Below, piece by piece: positions 53,622 through 63,200 of a stretch of DNA of 64,000 nucleotides (positions are counted from its first letter, which is position 1; every line of letters starts with the position of its first letter). The notes below the pieces were generated by a model. That model was not told where the DNA came from, did not search any database, and saw only the letters and a list, made by a program, of their open reading frames with translations. The DNA is from Candidatus Nitricoxidireducens bremensis (GTDB lineage: Bacteria > Pseudomonadota > Gammaproteobacteria > Burkholderiales > Rhodocyclaceae): contig JAOTRT010000015.1 of assembly GCA_030247725.1 (NCBI GenBank), positions 33,105 to 97,104 of the forward strand, written 5' to 3'. The position numbers were made by a program, and so were the translations under genes.

Positions 53622-54004
53622 CGAGCAGTCTTCAGACACGCCGCCAGGGCCGCATCCATGGTGGCGAGATGGTTGGCGAACCAGTCGGGCAGGCCTTCCC
53701 GGACGTAGGCGCGGGCGAAGGCGGCGCGGCCCTCGTCGATACCCCGCTGCAGGCGCGTCAGCTCCCCGAGCACGCGCTGATGCTCGCCCTCGTGCTCCGC
53801 GATGGCGGGGAAGCGGCAGGCGCGCATGAGCCGGCTCTCGTTCTCGAAGTGGCTGCGCGTGTGGGTCAGCAGGGACTCGAACAGGACGGGAAAATCCTCG
53901 GCGCCGGCCAGGGCCAGCTCCTTCGCCAGGGCGGCGAATTCCCGGTGGGTGGCGTCCATCTCCGGTTGGCCGAGGGCGTGGCGGCTCTCGTCCCAGCTCA
54001 GCAC
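53618..54004 (-). CDS. Bacteriohemerythrin
   Basis: The product (128 residues) binds O2 at a di-iron site in a four-helix bundle. All seven ligands are present: H20, H52, E56, H71, H75, H112 and D117 (MDATHREF, RSHFENE, HEGEHQ, NHLATMD). It probably stores or scavenges oxygen for the fixation machinery. Its start overlaps the end of the SIR2-like gene by seven bases, so the two form an operon. Confidence 0.94.
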   Translation of the reverse strand: MLSWDESRHALGQPEMDATHREFAALAKELALAGAEDFPVLFESLLTHTRSHFENESRLMRACRFPAIAEHEGEHQRVLGELTRLQRGIDEGRAAFARAYVREGLPDWFANHLATMDAALAACLKTAR

Positions 54005-54852
54005 GCCGCCGTCTCCGGCACGCCGTGCATCAAGGCCTCGACGCCGGCCTCGACGATGTCGATGTCCAGCTTGTCGCAGAAGCGGCGTTCCTTTTCCGTC
54101 GGCTGCTCGATCAGGGCCCAGCCGGCGGGGGAAGCGGCGCCGTAGATCATGTCGGCCAGCACCATGCGCTCCGTGTCCCGGTTCAGGCGCAGGCCCAGCA
54201 GCAGATAGCGCTTGTCGCGCCGCAGGCTCTTGACGAAGGCCGGCACGGCGAAGCCGCCCATCAGCTCGGTGATGAAGTCCACGTAGTCGGCGTCGGAAGC
54301 GATGTAGGAGGGCTCGGGCTTCGGCGATCCCATGGGCTTGAACAGCACCGGCATGCCCGGCGCCGCCTGCTCCGGCGCGATGGCCGTGTAGCCGCTGCCG
54401 TCGTAGGCGTAGAGCTTGAAGCGGAACTCCGTGCCGCCGATGCGGGCGCAGCCCAGCACCAGCACGTGGGGTGTATCGGCATAGCTGTCCAGCAGCTGGG
54501 TGTCCCGGTTGATGTCGATGACGTAGGCCGGCCGCAGGGACTTGATCCAGTCGTGCACCGCCGAGCGGGTCCAGTCCGTGGCGCCGTAGGTGGCATCGAG
54601 GAAGCGTGTCACCGCGCCGCGTCCGCGCTTGAGCTCCACGTTCATGGCGGCGCGGGAAAATTCGTACATGAGCTTGGGCGCCATGGGCTTGCCGCCGTTC
54701 ATGGCGAGGATCAGCTCGTCGCTCGTGGCCGGCATGGGCCGGCCGTCGGCACAGGACCGCACGTCGGCCAGCACGCCCGCGCCGAGATAGGGAACGACGC
54801 TGCCGTCCATGAGGCCGGCGAGGATTTCGGTACGCAGTGCGGGGGTAAGCAT
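53998..54852 (-). CDS. SIR2-like protein in a NifA-controlled unit
   Basis: The product is 284 residues. The N-terminus EILAGLMDGSVVPYLGAGVLADV and the later RPAYVIDINRDTQLLDSYAD, HVLVLGCARIGG and LLLGLRLNRDTERMVLADMIY follow the SIR2_2 NAD-binding family (VxxxGAG-like loop, VIDINRD). A classical zinc-finger tetrad is not seen. Some related genes accompany draG and hemerythrin in nif regions. A NifA site and a sigma-54 promoter precede it (54883-54952). It could bind or consume NAD, possibly related to DraT/DraG control, but its reaction is unknown. Confidence 0.8.
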   Translation of the reverse strand: MLTPALRTEILAGLMDGSVVPYLGAGVLADVRSCADGRPMPATSDELILAMNGGKPMAPKLMYEFSRAAMNVELKRGRGAVTRFLDATYGATDWTRSAVHDWIKSLRPAYVIDINRDTQLLDSYADTPHVLVLGCARIGGTEFRFKLYAYDGSGYTAIAPEQAAPGMPVLFKPMGSPKPEPSYIASDADYVDFITELMGGFAVPAFVKSLRRDKRYLLLGLRLNRDTERMVLADMIYGAASPAGWALIEQPTEKERRFCDKLDIDIVEAGVEALMHGVPETAAC

Positions 54853-54882
54853 GTCGGCTCCTTCAGGGTTACATCATCCCGT

Positions 54883-54896
54883 GCAAGAAGCAGGCC
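54883..54896 (-). promoter_or_regulatory. Sigma-54 promoter of the SIR2-like/hemerythrin pair
   Basis: On the minus strand GGCCTGCTTCTTGC has GG at 54896-54895 and GC at 54884-54883, with ten bases between, and continues as TTGCA. It stands 30 bases before the start codon. Confidence 0.75.
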
Positions 54897-54936
54897 GGCC
54901 GGAAAGGCGCGTGGTTGCGTGGGGTGGCGGCGGGGC

Positions 54937-54952
54937 TGTGGGGTTTGCGACA
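54937..54952. promoter_or_regulatory. NifA upstream activator sequence of the SIR2-like gene
   Basis: TGT-GGGGTTTGCG-ACA, almost identical to the nifB and nifV sites in the right half (TTGCGACA). About 40 bases before the -24 element. Confidence 0.75.
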
Positions 54953-55037
54953 GGGCGGCGGGCGAGGTGCGACGAAATCCCATCGATGTCTCGCCGGGCA
55001 CCGCCCCGACGACCGCGAAGGAGCTTCGCCTAGTCCA

Positions 55038-55095
55038 ATAGTCATATTGACTATCCGTTTCGACATATTGACCCACCGTCATGGTTCTGTAGGAT
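55038..55095 (+). promoter_or_regulatory. Possible promoter and operator of the type I secretion gene
   Basis: ATAGTCA-TAT-TGACTAT (55038-55054) is a perfect inverted repeat. CATATTGAC occurs at 55043 and 55063, 20 bases apart. TTGACC (55068) and TAGGAT (55090) with a 16-base spacer could be -35 and -10. The leader to the ATG would be about 180 bases. Confidence 0.4.
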
Positions 55096-55280
55096 GCGCG
55101 GGCAATCAAAATCGCCGGCTCGAACGAGATGCGCTGCGCCAGGGAGGCGCCCATCCATGACCCTTGGGCACGGCCACAAATAAAAAGCTCAGCGCCGAAC
55201 GCCCCTATCCGCGCCACCCAACGGCAACAGCACCCGGCCGGGCCTTGCCCTGCCGGGTTTCTGCAAGCGGAAAAGGGGTT

Positions 55281-57467
55281 ATGGAAGCGGACCATCTGGC
55301 GGAACCCATCGACAGCGGCGCCTTGCTGTGGCTGCTGGGGAGCCTGTGCAATCTCTATCGGATTCCCTTCGATGGGGGCCTCGTGGCGGGCCAGCATCCG
55401 CCGCCCCATCGCCGCGCCACTTTCCACGAAGCCGCCCGCGCCCTCGGGCTCAAGACCGGCGCCGGCTCCCTGCCGGGCGATTCCTGGACCGAACAGCCGC
55501 TGCCCTGCATCGCCTTCCTGCGGGCCGCGGCGGCCGACGAAGTTCCGGCCTCCGCCAACGACGCGCCGCCGCCGCCGGCCATGCCCGTCCTCATCCTCAA
55601 GACCGACGGCGTCAAGCTTCTCTGCTTCCGTCCCGGCGCCCAGACCCCCGAAACCCTGACGGCAGCCGAAGCCGCCGAGCGCTTCGAACCCGAACTGATC
55701 CTCGTCGCCCGGGAACACACCGGCAACGCGAAGGACGGCGAGGAGCAGATCCCCGGCTTCGCCGCCGAGAAGCCGGCCTTCGGCTTCAAGTGGTTCCTGC
55801 CGGAACTGCTCAAGCACAAGCGCATCTGGCGCGACGTGCTGATCGCCTCGCTCGCCATCCAGCTCGTGGGCCTGGCGACGCCGTTGTTCACCCAGGTGAT
55901 CATCGACAAGGTGGTGGTGCACCAGACCAATAGCACCCTGGTGGTCATCGGCTGCGCCCTGGTGATGTTCATGGTCTTCACCGCCGCCATGACTTGGCTG
56001 CGGCAATACCTGGTGCTGCACACGGGCAACCGCATCGACGCCGTCCTCGGCGCCCAGGTGTTCCGCCACATGCTGCGGCTGCCCTTGCCCTATTTCGAGC
56101 AGCGCCCCACCGGCACCCTGGTGGCGCGGCTCCACGGCGTGGAGACCATCCGCGAGTTCGTCTCCGGCGCCGCCGTCACCCTGGTGCTGGACCTGCCCTT
56201 CCTGCTGATCTTCCTGGCGGTGATGTTCGCCTATTCCTGGCAGCTTTCCCTCATCGCCGTCGGCCTGCTCTCCTGCATCGCCCTCACGAGCGCCCTGGTC
56301 GTCCCCGTCTTCCGCGAGAAGCTCAACCGCCAGTTCATGCTCGGCGCCCGCAACCAGGCCTTCCTCACCGAATACGTCTCCGGCATGGCGACGGTGAAGT
56401 CCCTGCAGATGGAACCCCATGTGGAACAGAAGTACGGCGACTACCTGGCCCAGTACCTGGCCGCCGGCTTCGGCACCAAGCAGCTCGGCAACAGCTACAA
56501 CGTGGTCGCCAACGGCATCGAGCAGGTGATGACCCTGTCCATCCTCATTGTCGGCGCCCTGCTGGTGATGCAGAACGACGGCTTCACCGTCGGCATGCTG
56601 GTCGCCTTCCAGATGTTCGCCGGAAGAATGAGCCAGCCCATGCTGCGCCTCGTGGGCCTGTGGCAGGAATTCCAGCAGGCCAACATCGCCGTCAAGCGCC
56701 TGGGCGACATCCTCGACATGCCCCAGGAACCCCATGCCCTGGTGCCCAGCCGCGAAGGCGGCGGCAAAGGCAGGATCGAACTCGTGGAAGTGGCCTTCCG
56801 CTACAGCGAACACCACCCCTGGCTCTACCGCAACCTGAACCTGCGCTTCAAGCCTGGCCACCTGACAGTGCTCATGGGCCCCTCGGGCTGCGGCAAGAGC
56901 ACCCTGGCCAAGCTGCTGCTGGGCTTCTACCAGCCCCAGGAAGGCCACATCGAACTGGACGGCCGCGACATCCGCCACCTGGCCGCCAACGAACTGCGCC
57001 AGACCTTCGGCGTCGTGCCCCAGGAAACCATCCTGTTCTCCGGCACCCTCTACGACAACCTGGTGATGGCCCATCCCCACGCCAGCTTCGAAGACGTGAT
57101 CCAGGCCTGCAAGGCCGCCGAGATCCACGAAGTCATCGACAAGCTGCCCGATGGCTACCAGACCGAGATCGGCGAACGGGGCGTCGGCCTCTCCGGCGGC
57201 CAGCGCCAGCGCCTCGCCATCGCCAGGGCGCTGCTCAAGCGGCCGAAGGTGCTGGTCTTCGACGAAGCGGTGTCGAACCTGGACCAGCACACGGCCGAGC
57301 ACTTCGCCAAGACCATCAACAAGCTCAAGGGCCAGGTGACCATGCTGTTCATCACCCACCAGGTGCCGCGGGGCCTGCAGGTGGACGACGTGGTGAACTT
57401 CGGCGGCCAGCAGGGCGTGGCGGCCATGGGACGGGTGGAAGCGGAAGACCGGGAGGTGACGGAATGA
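55281..57467 (+). CDS. Type I secretion ABC transporter (HlyB/LapB-like)
   Basis: The product (728 residues) would export an RTX-type protein. The N-terminal 130 residues resemble the C39-like domain without a catalytic Cys (LLWLLGSLCNLYRIPFDGG), which in RTX exporters binds the substrate. The six-helix membrane domain follows (residues about 165-440). The ATPase has Walker A GPSGCGKST, signature LSGGQRQRLAIARALL, Walker B VLVFDEAVSNLD and H-loop FITHQ. I start at ATG 55281 with AAAGGGG in front; an earlier in-frame ATG is possible. No membrane-fusion partner follows within the window. Confidence 0.92.
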   Translation: MEADHLAEPIDSGALLWLLGSLCNLYRIPFDGGLVAGQHPPPHRRATFHEAARALGLKTGAGSLPGDSWTEQPLPCIAFLRAAAADEVPASANDAPPPPAMPVLILKTDGVKLLCFRPGAQTPETLTAAEAAERFEPELILVAREHTGNAKDGEEQIPGFAAEKPAFGFKWFLPELLKHKRIWRDVLIASLAIQLVGLATPLFTQVIIDKVVVHQTNSTLVVIGCALVMFMVFTAAMTWLRQYLVLHTGNRIDAVLGAQVFRHMLRLPLPYFEQRPTGTLVARLHGVETIREFVSGAAVTLVLDLPFLLIFLAVMFAYSWQLSLIAVGLLSCIALTSALVVPVFREKLNRQFMLGARNQAFLTEYVSGMATVKSLQMEPHVEQKYGDYLAQYLAAGFGTKQLGNSYNVVANGIEQVMTLSILIVGALLVMQNDGFTVGMLVAFQMFAGRMSQPMLRLVGLWQEFQQANIAVKRLGDILDMPQEPHALVPSREGGGKGRIELVEVAFRYSEHHPWLYRNLNLRFKPGHLTVLMGPSGCGKSTLAKLLLGFYQPQEGHIELDGRDIRHLAANELRQTFGVVPQETILFSGTLYDNLVMAHPHASFEDVIQACKAAEIHEVIDKLPDGYQTEIGERGVGLSGGQRQRLAIARALLKRPKVLVFDEAVSNLDQHTAEHFAKTINKLKGQVTMLFITHQVPRGLQVDDVVNFGGQQGVAAMGRVEAEDREVTE

Positions 57468-57748
57468 GCGGCAAGCAAAGCGACGGCAAGGCGGTGCGCC
57501 TCGACCCAGGCGCCACCCTGGCGGACATGCGGGTCGAACCGAGCCACGACGGCCAGTATCTGTTCATCTACTGCGGCCGGCGCATGGTGGCGATCCTCGG
57601 CAGCATGGGCGGCGACGTGGAGGCCTTCGAGTTCGGCGATGCGGTGAGGATGAGCGCGCTGGAGTTGATCGAGAGGATTGCGCCGGTGGGGTCTTGGACG
57701 CACAAACGGGACATGGATTCCGAACAGAGTGTCGGAGCGCCGGCATGA
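57464..57748 (+). CDS. Small protein of unknown function between transporter and glycosyltransferase
   Basis: The product is 94 residues: MSGKQSDGKAVRLDPGATLADMRVEPSHDGQYLFIYCGRRMVAILGSMGGDVEAFEFGDAVRMSALELIERIAPVGS. It is probably a small mixed alpha/beta cytosolic protein with a hydrophobic core. Both ends overlap the neighbours by four bases (ATGA), so it is made with the transporter. I do not recognise a family. Confidence 0.7.
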   Translation: MSGKQSDGKAVRLDPGATLADMRVEPSHDGQYLFIYCGRRMVAILGSMGGDVEAFEFGDAVRMSALELIERIAPVGSWTHKRDMDSEQSVGAPA

Positions 57749-58932
57749 GCCGCATCCTCTTCGCCTGGGAGCTTGGTGCCAATCTCGGGCATCTTGCTCG
57801 GGACCTTCCGGTCGCAGAGGCCCTCCGAGCCGAAGGTCACGAAATCGCCTTCGCCGTCAGGGACACCCGCACCGCGGCCCAGCTCCTTACACCCAAGGGC
57901 TTTGCATTCACACAGTCGCCCCTGTGCGTGAATCGCACCCGGCTGGCGGAGCCGCCTGCCAACTACGCGGAGATGCTGGCCGCGGAGGGATGGTGCGACA
58001 AGGATGCGCTCCTCGGCCACCTTCAGGCTTGGATGAGCGTTATCCGCCTGGGCTGTTTCGACGCCGTCGTGGCGGATCATGCGCCGGGCGCTCTGGTTGC
58101 GGCGCATATCCTGGAAAGGCCGGCCATTTCCTTCGGTAGCGGTTTCGAAATTCCGCCGGATGTTGAGCCTATGCCGGGTATCCGCCCGTGGGAGAACCAT
58201 TCGACAGGCCGCCTGCTTTCATCGGAAAGAAAGGTGCTCGGCCACATCAATGCCGCCGTCGCTGCGTGCGGCGGCAAGTTGTATGAGCGCCTGGGATGCA
58301 TGTTCGCGGCGAATGCTGTGTTGGCCAGTTTCCCAGAGTTGGACCACTACGGGGCGCGTGGCGGCGGGCAATACGTGGGTTCCATCCACGGCCTGGACGG
58401 TGCCGTTACGCTCTCCTGGCCTGCGACCGATGGTCCTCGGGTGCTGGCTTATCTGCGTCCCCAGCATCCGACCGTCAGTCGGGTGATGAATGCGCTGGGC
58501 GCAAGCGGCGCCAACGCCATATGCGTGGTCCCCGGCGCAGGACGGGAATTTGTTAATTGCTACCAGCGTGATTCGCTTGTCATCGCAGACCGGCCAGTCG
58601 CACTGGGGCAACTGTTGAAGACGGCCGATGTCGTTGTCTGCCATGCCGGCATCGGCACACTCGCTGAAGCCCTGCTCGCTGGGGTTCCCCTGCTGATGAT
58701 TCCCGGGACTGTGGAGCAGTACCTCGCGGCCCGATGCGTGGAATCGCTTGGTGCGGGAATGGTAGTCGGCGATCAGCGGGATGGCGATGCGTTTCGGCAT
58801 GCCGTTCTGGATGCCGGCGAGAGAGGGCGGCTTGCGACAGCGGCCAGGCGCTTTGCCGGAAATCATTTACATCGGGAACCGCAACTGGCGGCCCGTCGAG
58901 CAGCTACATATGTGATCGATCTACTGCCTTGA
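57745..58932 (+). CDS. GT-B glycosyltransferase (MGT-like)
   Basis: The product is 395 residues with the two Rossmann-like domains of the UDP-glycosyltransferase group: SRILFAWELGANLGHLARDLPVAEALRAEGHEIAFAV at the N-terminus and the donor-binding box VVCHAGIGTLAEALLAGVPLLMIPG (about residues 295-325). The acceptor is unknown. Its place after a type I exporter suggests sugar addition to a secreted RTX product, but that is inference. The start overlaps the previous stop. Confidence 0.85.
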   Translation: MSRILFAWELGANLGHLARDLPVAEALRAEGHEIAFAVRDTRTAAQLLTPKGFAFTQSPLCVNRTRLAEPPANYAEMLAAEGWCDKDALLGHLQAWMSVIRLGCFDAVVADHAPGALVAAHILERPAISFGSGFEIPPDVEPMPGIRPWENHSTGRLLSSERKVLGHINAAVAACGGKLYERLGCMFAANAVLASFPELDHYGARGGGQYVGSIHGLDGAVTLSWPATDGPRVLAYLRPQHPTVSRVMNALGASGANAICVVPGAGREFVNCYQRDSLVIADRPVALGQLLKTADVVVCHAGIGTLAEALLAGVPLLMIPGTVEQYLAARCVESLGAGMVVGDQRDGDAFRHAVLDAGERGRLATAARRFAGNHLHREPQLAARRAATYVIDLLP

Positions 58933-58941
58933 GGAGATGTT

Positions 58942-59700
58942 TTGACAACGAGAACAAGCGATCAAGAGGCGATTGGAACCTTTACCTGTGCTGTCGGCGA
59001 CGACACCGACGGTTCGTTCGTGCGCAACCAGCCCCGGCTGAAAAACGGCCAACTGGCTGCCGACGGGTTTGCCGCGCTCACCGACCTCGACGGCAACCAG
59101 GACGGCCAGCTCGACAACCGGGACACTATCTGGGCCGACATCAAGCTCTGGCGCGATGTGGATAGCGATGGCCGCGGGGATGCCGGCGAGCTCCTGAGCC
59201 TGGCCGAAGACGGGTTCGCGGGCATCGCCACCGGCCACAGCGCCGGCATCGGCAGCGACAGCCATAGCAACCAGTACCTGCAGCAATGTGGCCTCATGCG
59301 GGCAGACGGCAGCAGCGGGCAGATGGAGGGCATCTGGTTCTGCATCAACGTGAAGAGCCTGCCGGTGGCCTATCAGGAGAACCCCGGCCTCAAACAAGCG
59401 GCGGCCGACCTCAAGGCCCAAGGCGGCCTCGCGGCCCAGCGCGGATTCGAGACCTTTCTCGCCCAGTGGACAGGACTGACTGCCGCCCATCAGGCCAAAG
59501 GTGTGACCCGGACCGGCATCACCCGCGAAGACAAGGTCTGGATGCTGGAGACGCTTACGCGATGGAGTGCAGCGGACCTGGTCGGCCGCATCGCTCCGGC
59601 CCCGGTGAACGAGGGTAGCGACACGATCTACGGCTTCGGCGGTGCCGACGGGTTGAGCGGCGGGGCGGGGAATGACGGCCAGTGGAGGATCGCAGCATGA
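58942..59700 (+). CDS. Truncated RTX-type calcium-binding protein
   Basis: The product is 252 residues from a TTG start with GAGGAG in front. It begins in the middle of a module known from large RTX proteins: GDDTDGSFVRNQPRLKNGQLAADGFAALTDLDGNQDGQLDNRDTIWADIKLWRDVDSDGRGDAGELLSL. The same module occurs near 62900-63100 in the large gene downstream. The end GGADGLSGGAGNDGQWRIAA is a cut RTX nonapeptide repeat. It may be the remnant of a duplicated gene or a separate short substrate. Its stop overlaps the next gene. Confidence 0.65.
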   Translation: MTTRTSDQEAIGTFTCAVGDDTDGSFVRNQPRLKNGQLAADGFAALTDLDGNQDGQLDNRDTIWADIKLWRDVDSDGRGDAGELLSLAEDGFAGIATGHSAGIGSDSHSNQYLQQCGLMRADGSSGQMEGIWFCINVKSLPVAYQENPGLKQAAADLKAQGGLAAQRGFETFLAQWTGLTAAHQAKGVTRTGITREDKVWMLETLTRWSAADLVGRIAPAPVNEGSDTIYGFGGADGLSGGAGNDGQWRIAA

Positions 59701-60200
59701 TTGGATTGATTTTTCTTGCCGTACTCGCCGCTGTACTAGGTCTTGCCGTTCTGCTTTCCAGGCATGTTACCCGGCACATACAAAACCGCTTCGTGCGTTC
59801 TGCTGCCATAGCCGCCATGACACTGGGGATCATGTCTTTGCTGGTTATCGATGAACTGATAGGCGGTTACCAGTTCCGCCAGCTCTGTCGAGAAAATGCC
59901 GTGTTGCGTATTGATGCGGAGAAGGCGCGAGGGCGTACGGTGAAAGTCGTAGTTGATCCGTCGAACGAAACCATTCCACAGATGCCAATCACGATCTACC
60001 ACTCGCACCTGCGGTTCTTGGATGTCAGTACCAACGAGAAGATTGCTGAATATCACAGCTATGTCGCAAAAGGTGGCTGGTTCATTCGGTTGCTGGGCAT
60101 TTCAGAAGGAAATGCTCCGCTCACCATTGGGCTGCCGGGATGCTCGCCAAAGAATTCGGGCACGTTCCGAAAGCAATACGGATTGACGCTAGTCAACTGA
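59697..60200 (+). CDS. Membrane protein of unknown function in the RTX locus
   Basis: The product is 167 residues. Two hydrophobic helices (MIGLIFLAVLAAVLGLAVLLS and SAAIAAMTLGIMSLLVIDELIGGYQF) are followed by a periplasmic, beta-rich domain (VVVDPSNETIPQMPITIYHSHLRFLDV ... YGLTLVN). It lies between a truncated and a full RTX gene with overlapping start. Position and size would suit an immunity or accessory protein, but there is no direct evidence. The base composition is lower in GC than the nif block. Confidence 0.65.
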   Translation: MIGLIFLAVLAAVLGLAVLLSRHVTRHIQNRFVRSAAIAAMTLGIMSLLVIDELIGGYQFRQLCRENAVLRIDAEKARGRTVKVVVDPSNETIPQMPITIYHSHLRFLDVSTNEKIAEYHSYVAKGGWFIRLLGISEGNAPLTIGLPGCSPKNSGTFRKQYGLTLVN

Positions 60201-60216
60201 TACGAGGAGACAGAAC

Positions 60217-63200
60217 ATGACGACCATCAACGATGCCTACATCAACGCGCTGCTTGCTGACGCCGCCTATGCAGACAATCTTCAAGATGGACTTTCAGAT
60301 GGCGATCTCGCCGTCCAACTCGCGCCCCGAATGACCCAACCTCAGGCCGCCTTCATCGCTGCCAACTTTTCGATCATCGCACATAACGAGTCGAGCGATT
60401 TAACGGGTTCCGGTTTCGACGCCACCGTCTGGGCGGGAAATCCAGGAACGCAATATGCCGGAAAGATGTATGTGTCAATGCAGGGAACGTTAGGGCCTGC
60501 CGACTTCCTAACCGACGGCGATCTGGCGACAAGCGGCGCAGCGCGAGCGCAGATTCTGGATATGGTGAATTGGTGGTTGCGGATTACAACCCCGACCACG
60601 TCGCAGGCGTCCCAAATTCGGATTGGGCTCGATGGCAGTTTCGTGGCGGGAAATCCTGTTGCCGGTACCGGGCAACTGGTGGGAGTCTCCCATGTTGAAG
60701 TTAACGGCCACAGCTTGGGGGGACACTTGGCTACCGCGTTCGCACGGCTGTTTGGCGGAACGCTCACCATCGACCATGTCACCACCTTCAACAGCGCCGG
60801 TTTCCATGCGATCAGTGAGCCGGTCTTCCTGAATCTCGAAAACCTACTTGGCACAGGCGCAGGCGGCTTTCTAAGTGATGACAAGCAAACCAATGTGTTC
60901 GCTGAACACGGTATCAGCGTCACCACCAACAGCTTCTTCTTCAGTCAAATCGGGCAACGCCTGTCCTTGTTCAACGAAGAAGGTTCTGCCCCGTCAAATC
61001 ATTCGATGTACAAGCTCACGGATGCGCTGGCACTCATGAATGCCATGAGCGTATTTGATCAAAACCTGACCATCGAGACTGCGAACACGATTCTTGATGC
61101 AGCAGCGGCCAGTGCAGACAGGTCATTGGAGTCGATGCTTGATGCCATGAGAAAGCTGGCAGGTAGCACAGATACGACGCAAACGACCGTGGGCGACGTT
61201 GGCGATTCTGCGGCTAGCCGAGTGGACTATCACGGGAAATTGGCATTGCTCCTTGGAATGGTCCAGAACAACTCCACGTTGCGCGGAACCATCGTTCCGT
61301 TAGGTGCTAATGCCAGCGACGCCGCCGCGCTTGCCAAGACCGACCTCGCCTATCGCTACGCTCTGAGCGAACTCAACCCGTTCGCGGTGATCGGCTTCGA
61401 CTACAGTCGCTTCAACGCCAACGGTGAACTCGATCTCGTCGATTCCGCCAGTGGCACCGGCAGCTTATCGGACAAATGGCTTACCGACCGTGCCGCCATG
61501 CTCGCCTGGACGAATAAGGCCGATCAGACGGATACGATCCATGTGGATTCCGGTCAAGCTCTGGATGGCGCCTGGGAATTCGACGACTATAAGACCGGCA
61601 AGAGTGTCATCGTGCAGCCGGCGGGCGGGATCGGCAACGCCGAGCATTACGTGCGCTTCGGCTCCGACCAGGACAGCTTCATCGTCGGCGGAAGCAAAAG
61701 CGACCGTCTCTACGGCATGGGCGGCAATGATGACTTGCGGGGACAAGGCGGAGCCGACTATATCGAAGGCGGAACCGGCAATGACCAATTGGACGGTGGT
61801 GCCGACGGGGATACGATGGCCGGTGGAACGGGTGACGATACCTATTTGGTGGATGAGGGGACCGATGTTGTCATCGAGCGCTTCGGAGAAGGTACAGACA
61901 CGATCTATGCTGCCACAAACTACGTTCTGCCAGAAAACGTTGAGAACCTGATACTCACCGGTCGCGGCAACTTGGCCGCCACGGGAAACGAGTTGGACAA
62001 TGTCCTTATCGGCGGCGACGATGCCAGCAACGTCATCAACGGTAGTGGTGGTGCCGATCTGATCGTTGGTGGTCAGCGACGCGACTGGCTGATTGGAGGC
62101 GGTGGCGACGAAGACATCGTTTTTGGGGACGGTGGCGACGATATTCTCCTGGCCGGAGGCGGTAGCGCCACGCTGATTGGAGATTCTGGGAATGACGCCT
62201 ATTTCTACAACAGCACCGCCGATGGCGCTGTTGCTATCGAGGATATCGATGGTTCCGTCTACTACGATGGCTCGTTGCTTCAGGGCGGCAAGCGTCAGGA
62301 TGAGGGCAATGTCTATAGCGATGGCGCCGGTAATCAATATGTCTGGGCGGGGGGCGTCCTGACCATCAACGGCAACGTTACGGTAACGGATTTCCGTAAC
62401 GGGGATTTGAGCATCGTCTTGACGGATGAAAACGGTAACCCAGATCCGGAGAATCGCGGTGGAAGCGGTGATGGTTCGGGTAATGCCGGAGGCGGCACAG
62501 GCAGCAATGGAGATGCTAGAGGCAAAGGGTGGGCGGGTAGTCCGAATGGCGGCCGCAGCCGCGACCTGCGTCGATGGGGGATACCTGGTCTTTCGCCATT
62601 CCCTGGTGATTTTCGCGCTGTCCGTGATCGCTTCCTTGGGGCTAAGACGATGGGGATTGTCGATCCATCCAAGCTTCCGTCGCCTATCGTGCTTGATCTG
62701 AATGGCGATGGCATTGAAACCACCAGCGTGGATAGCAGTACCTACTTTGATCATGACGCCAACGGATTTGCAGAACGTACTGGCTGGGTGGGGAAGGATG
62801 ACGGGCTCCTCGTTTGGGATCGCAATGGCAATGGCCGCATCGAGTCGGGACGAGAGTTGTTTGGTAGTGAGAGTATTTTGGCTGACGGGACCAAGGCGGA
62901 AAATGGGTTTGCCGCACTAGCGGAACTCGACACCAATGGCGATGGGGTTGTGGATGCAGATGACACAGGCTTTGCCGATCTACGGGTCTGGCGGGACGCC
63001 AATGGTGACGGCTATTCGGTTCCTGATGAGCTTTTGTCGTTGGCGGACGCCGGAGTGGCTTCGATTGACGTCGACTACAACACATCGACTCATGTGGATT
63101 CATTTGGCAATGAGCATCGACAGGTAGGTGGCTTTACGCGTACTGATGGCAGCTACGGAGAGGCTGTCGATGTTTGGTTTGTCAGTGATTCCAGCGATAC

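Larger units (their letters stand above)
54853..55280. other. Intergenic control region between the SIR2-like gene and the type I secretion gene
   Basis: The left part holds the sigma-54 promoter and NifA site of the minus-strand pair. The middle is GC-rich without visible features. The right part (about 55030-55100) is AT-rich and holds an inverted repeat, a repeated CATATTGAC and a possible sigma-70 promoter. No gene is seen. Confidence 0.7.

Noticed and set aside
54711..57359. 882-codon minus-strand frame across the type I exporter
   Set aside because: It is the complement of the transporter, whose Walker motifs and membrane helices are clear; long antisense frames are common in DNA of this GC content.
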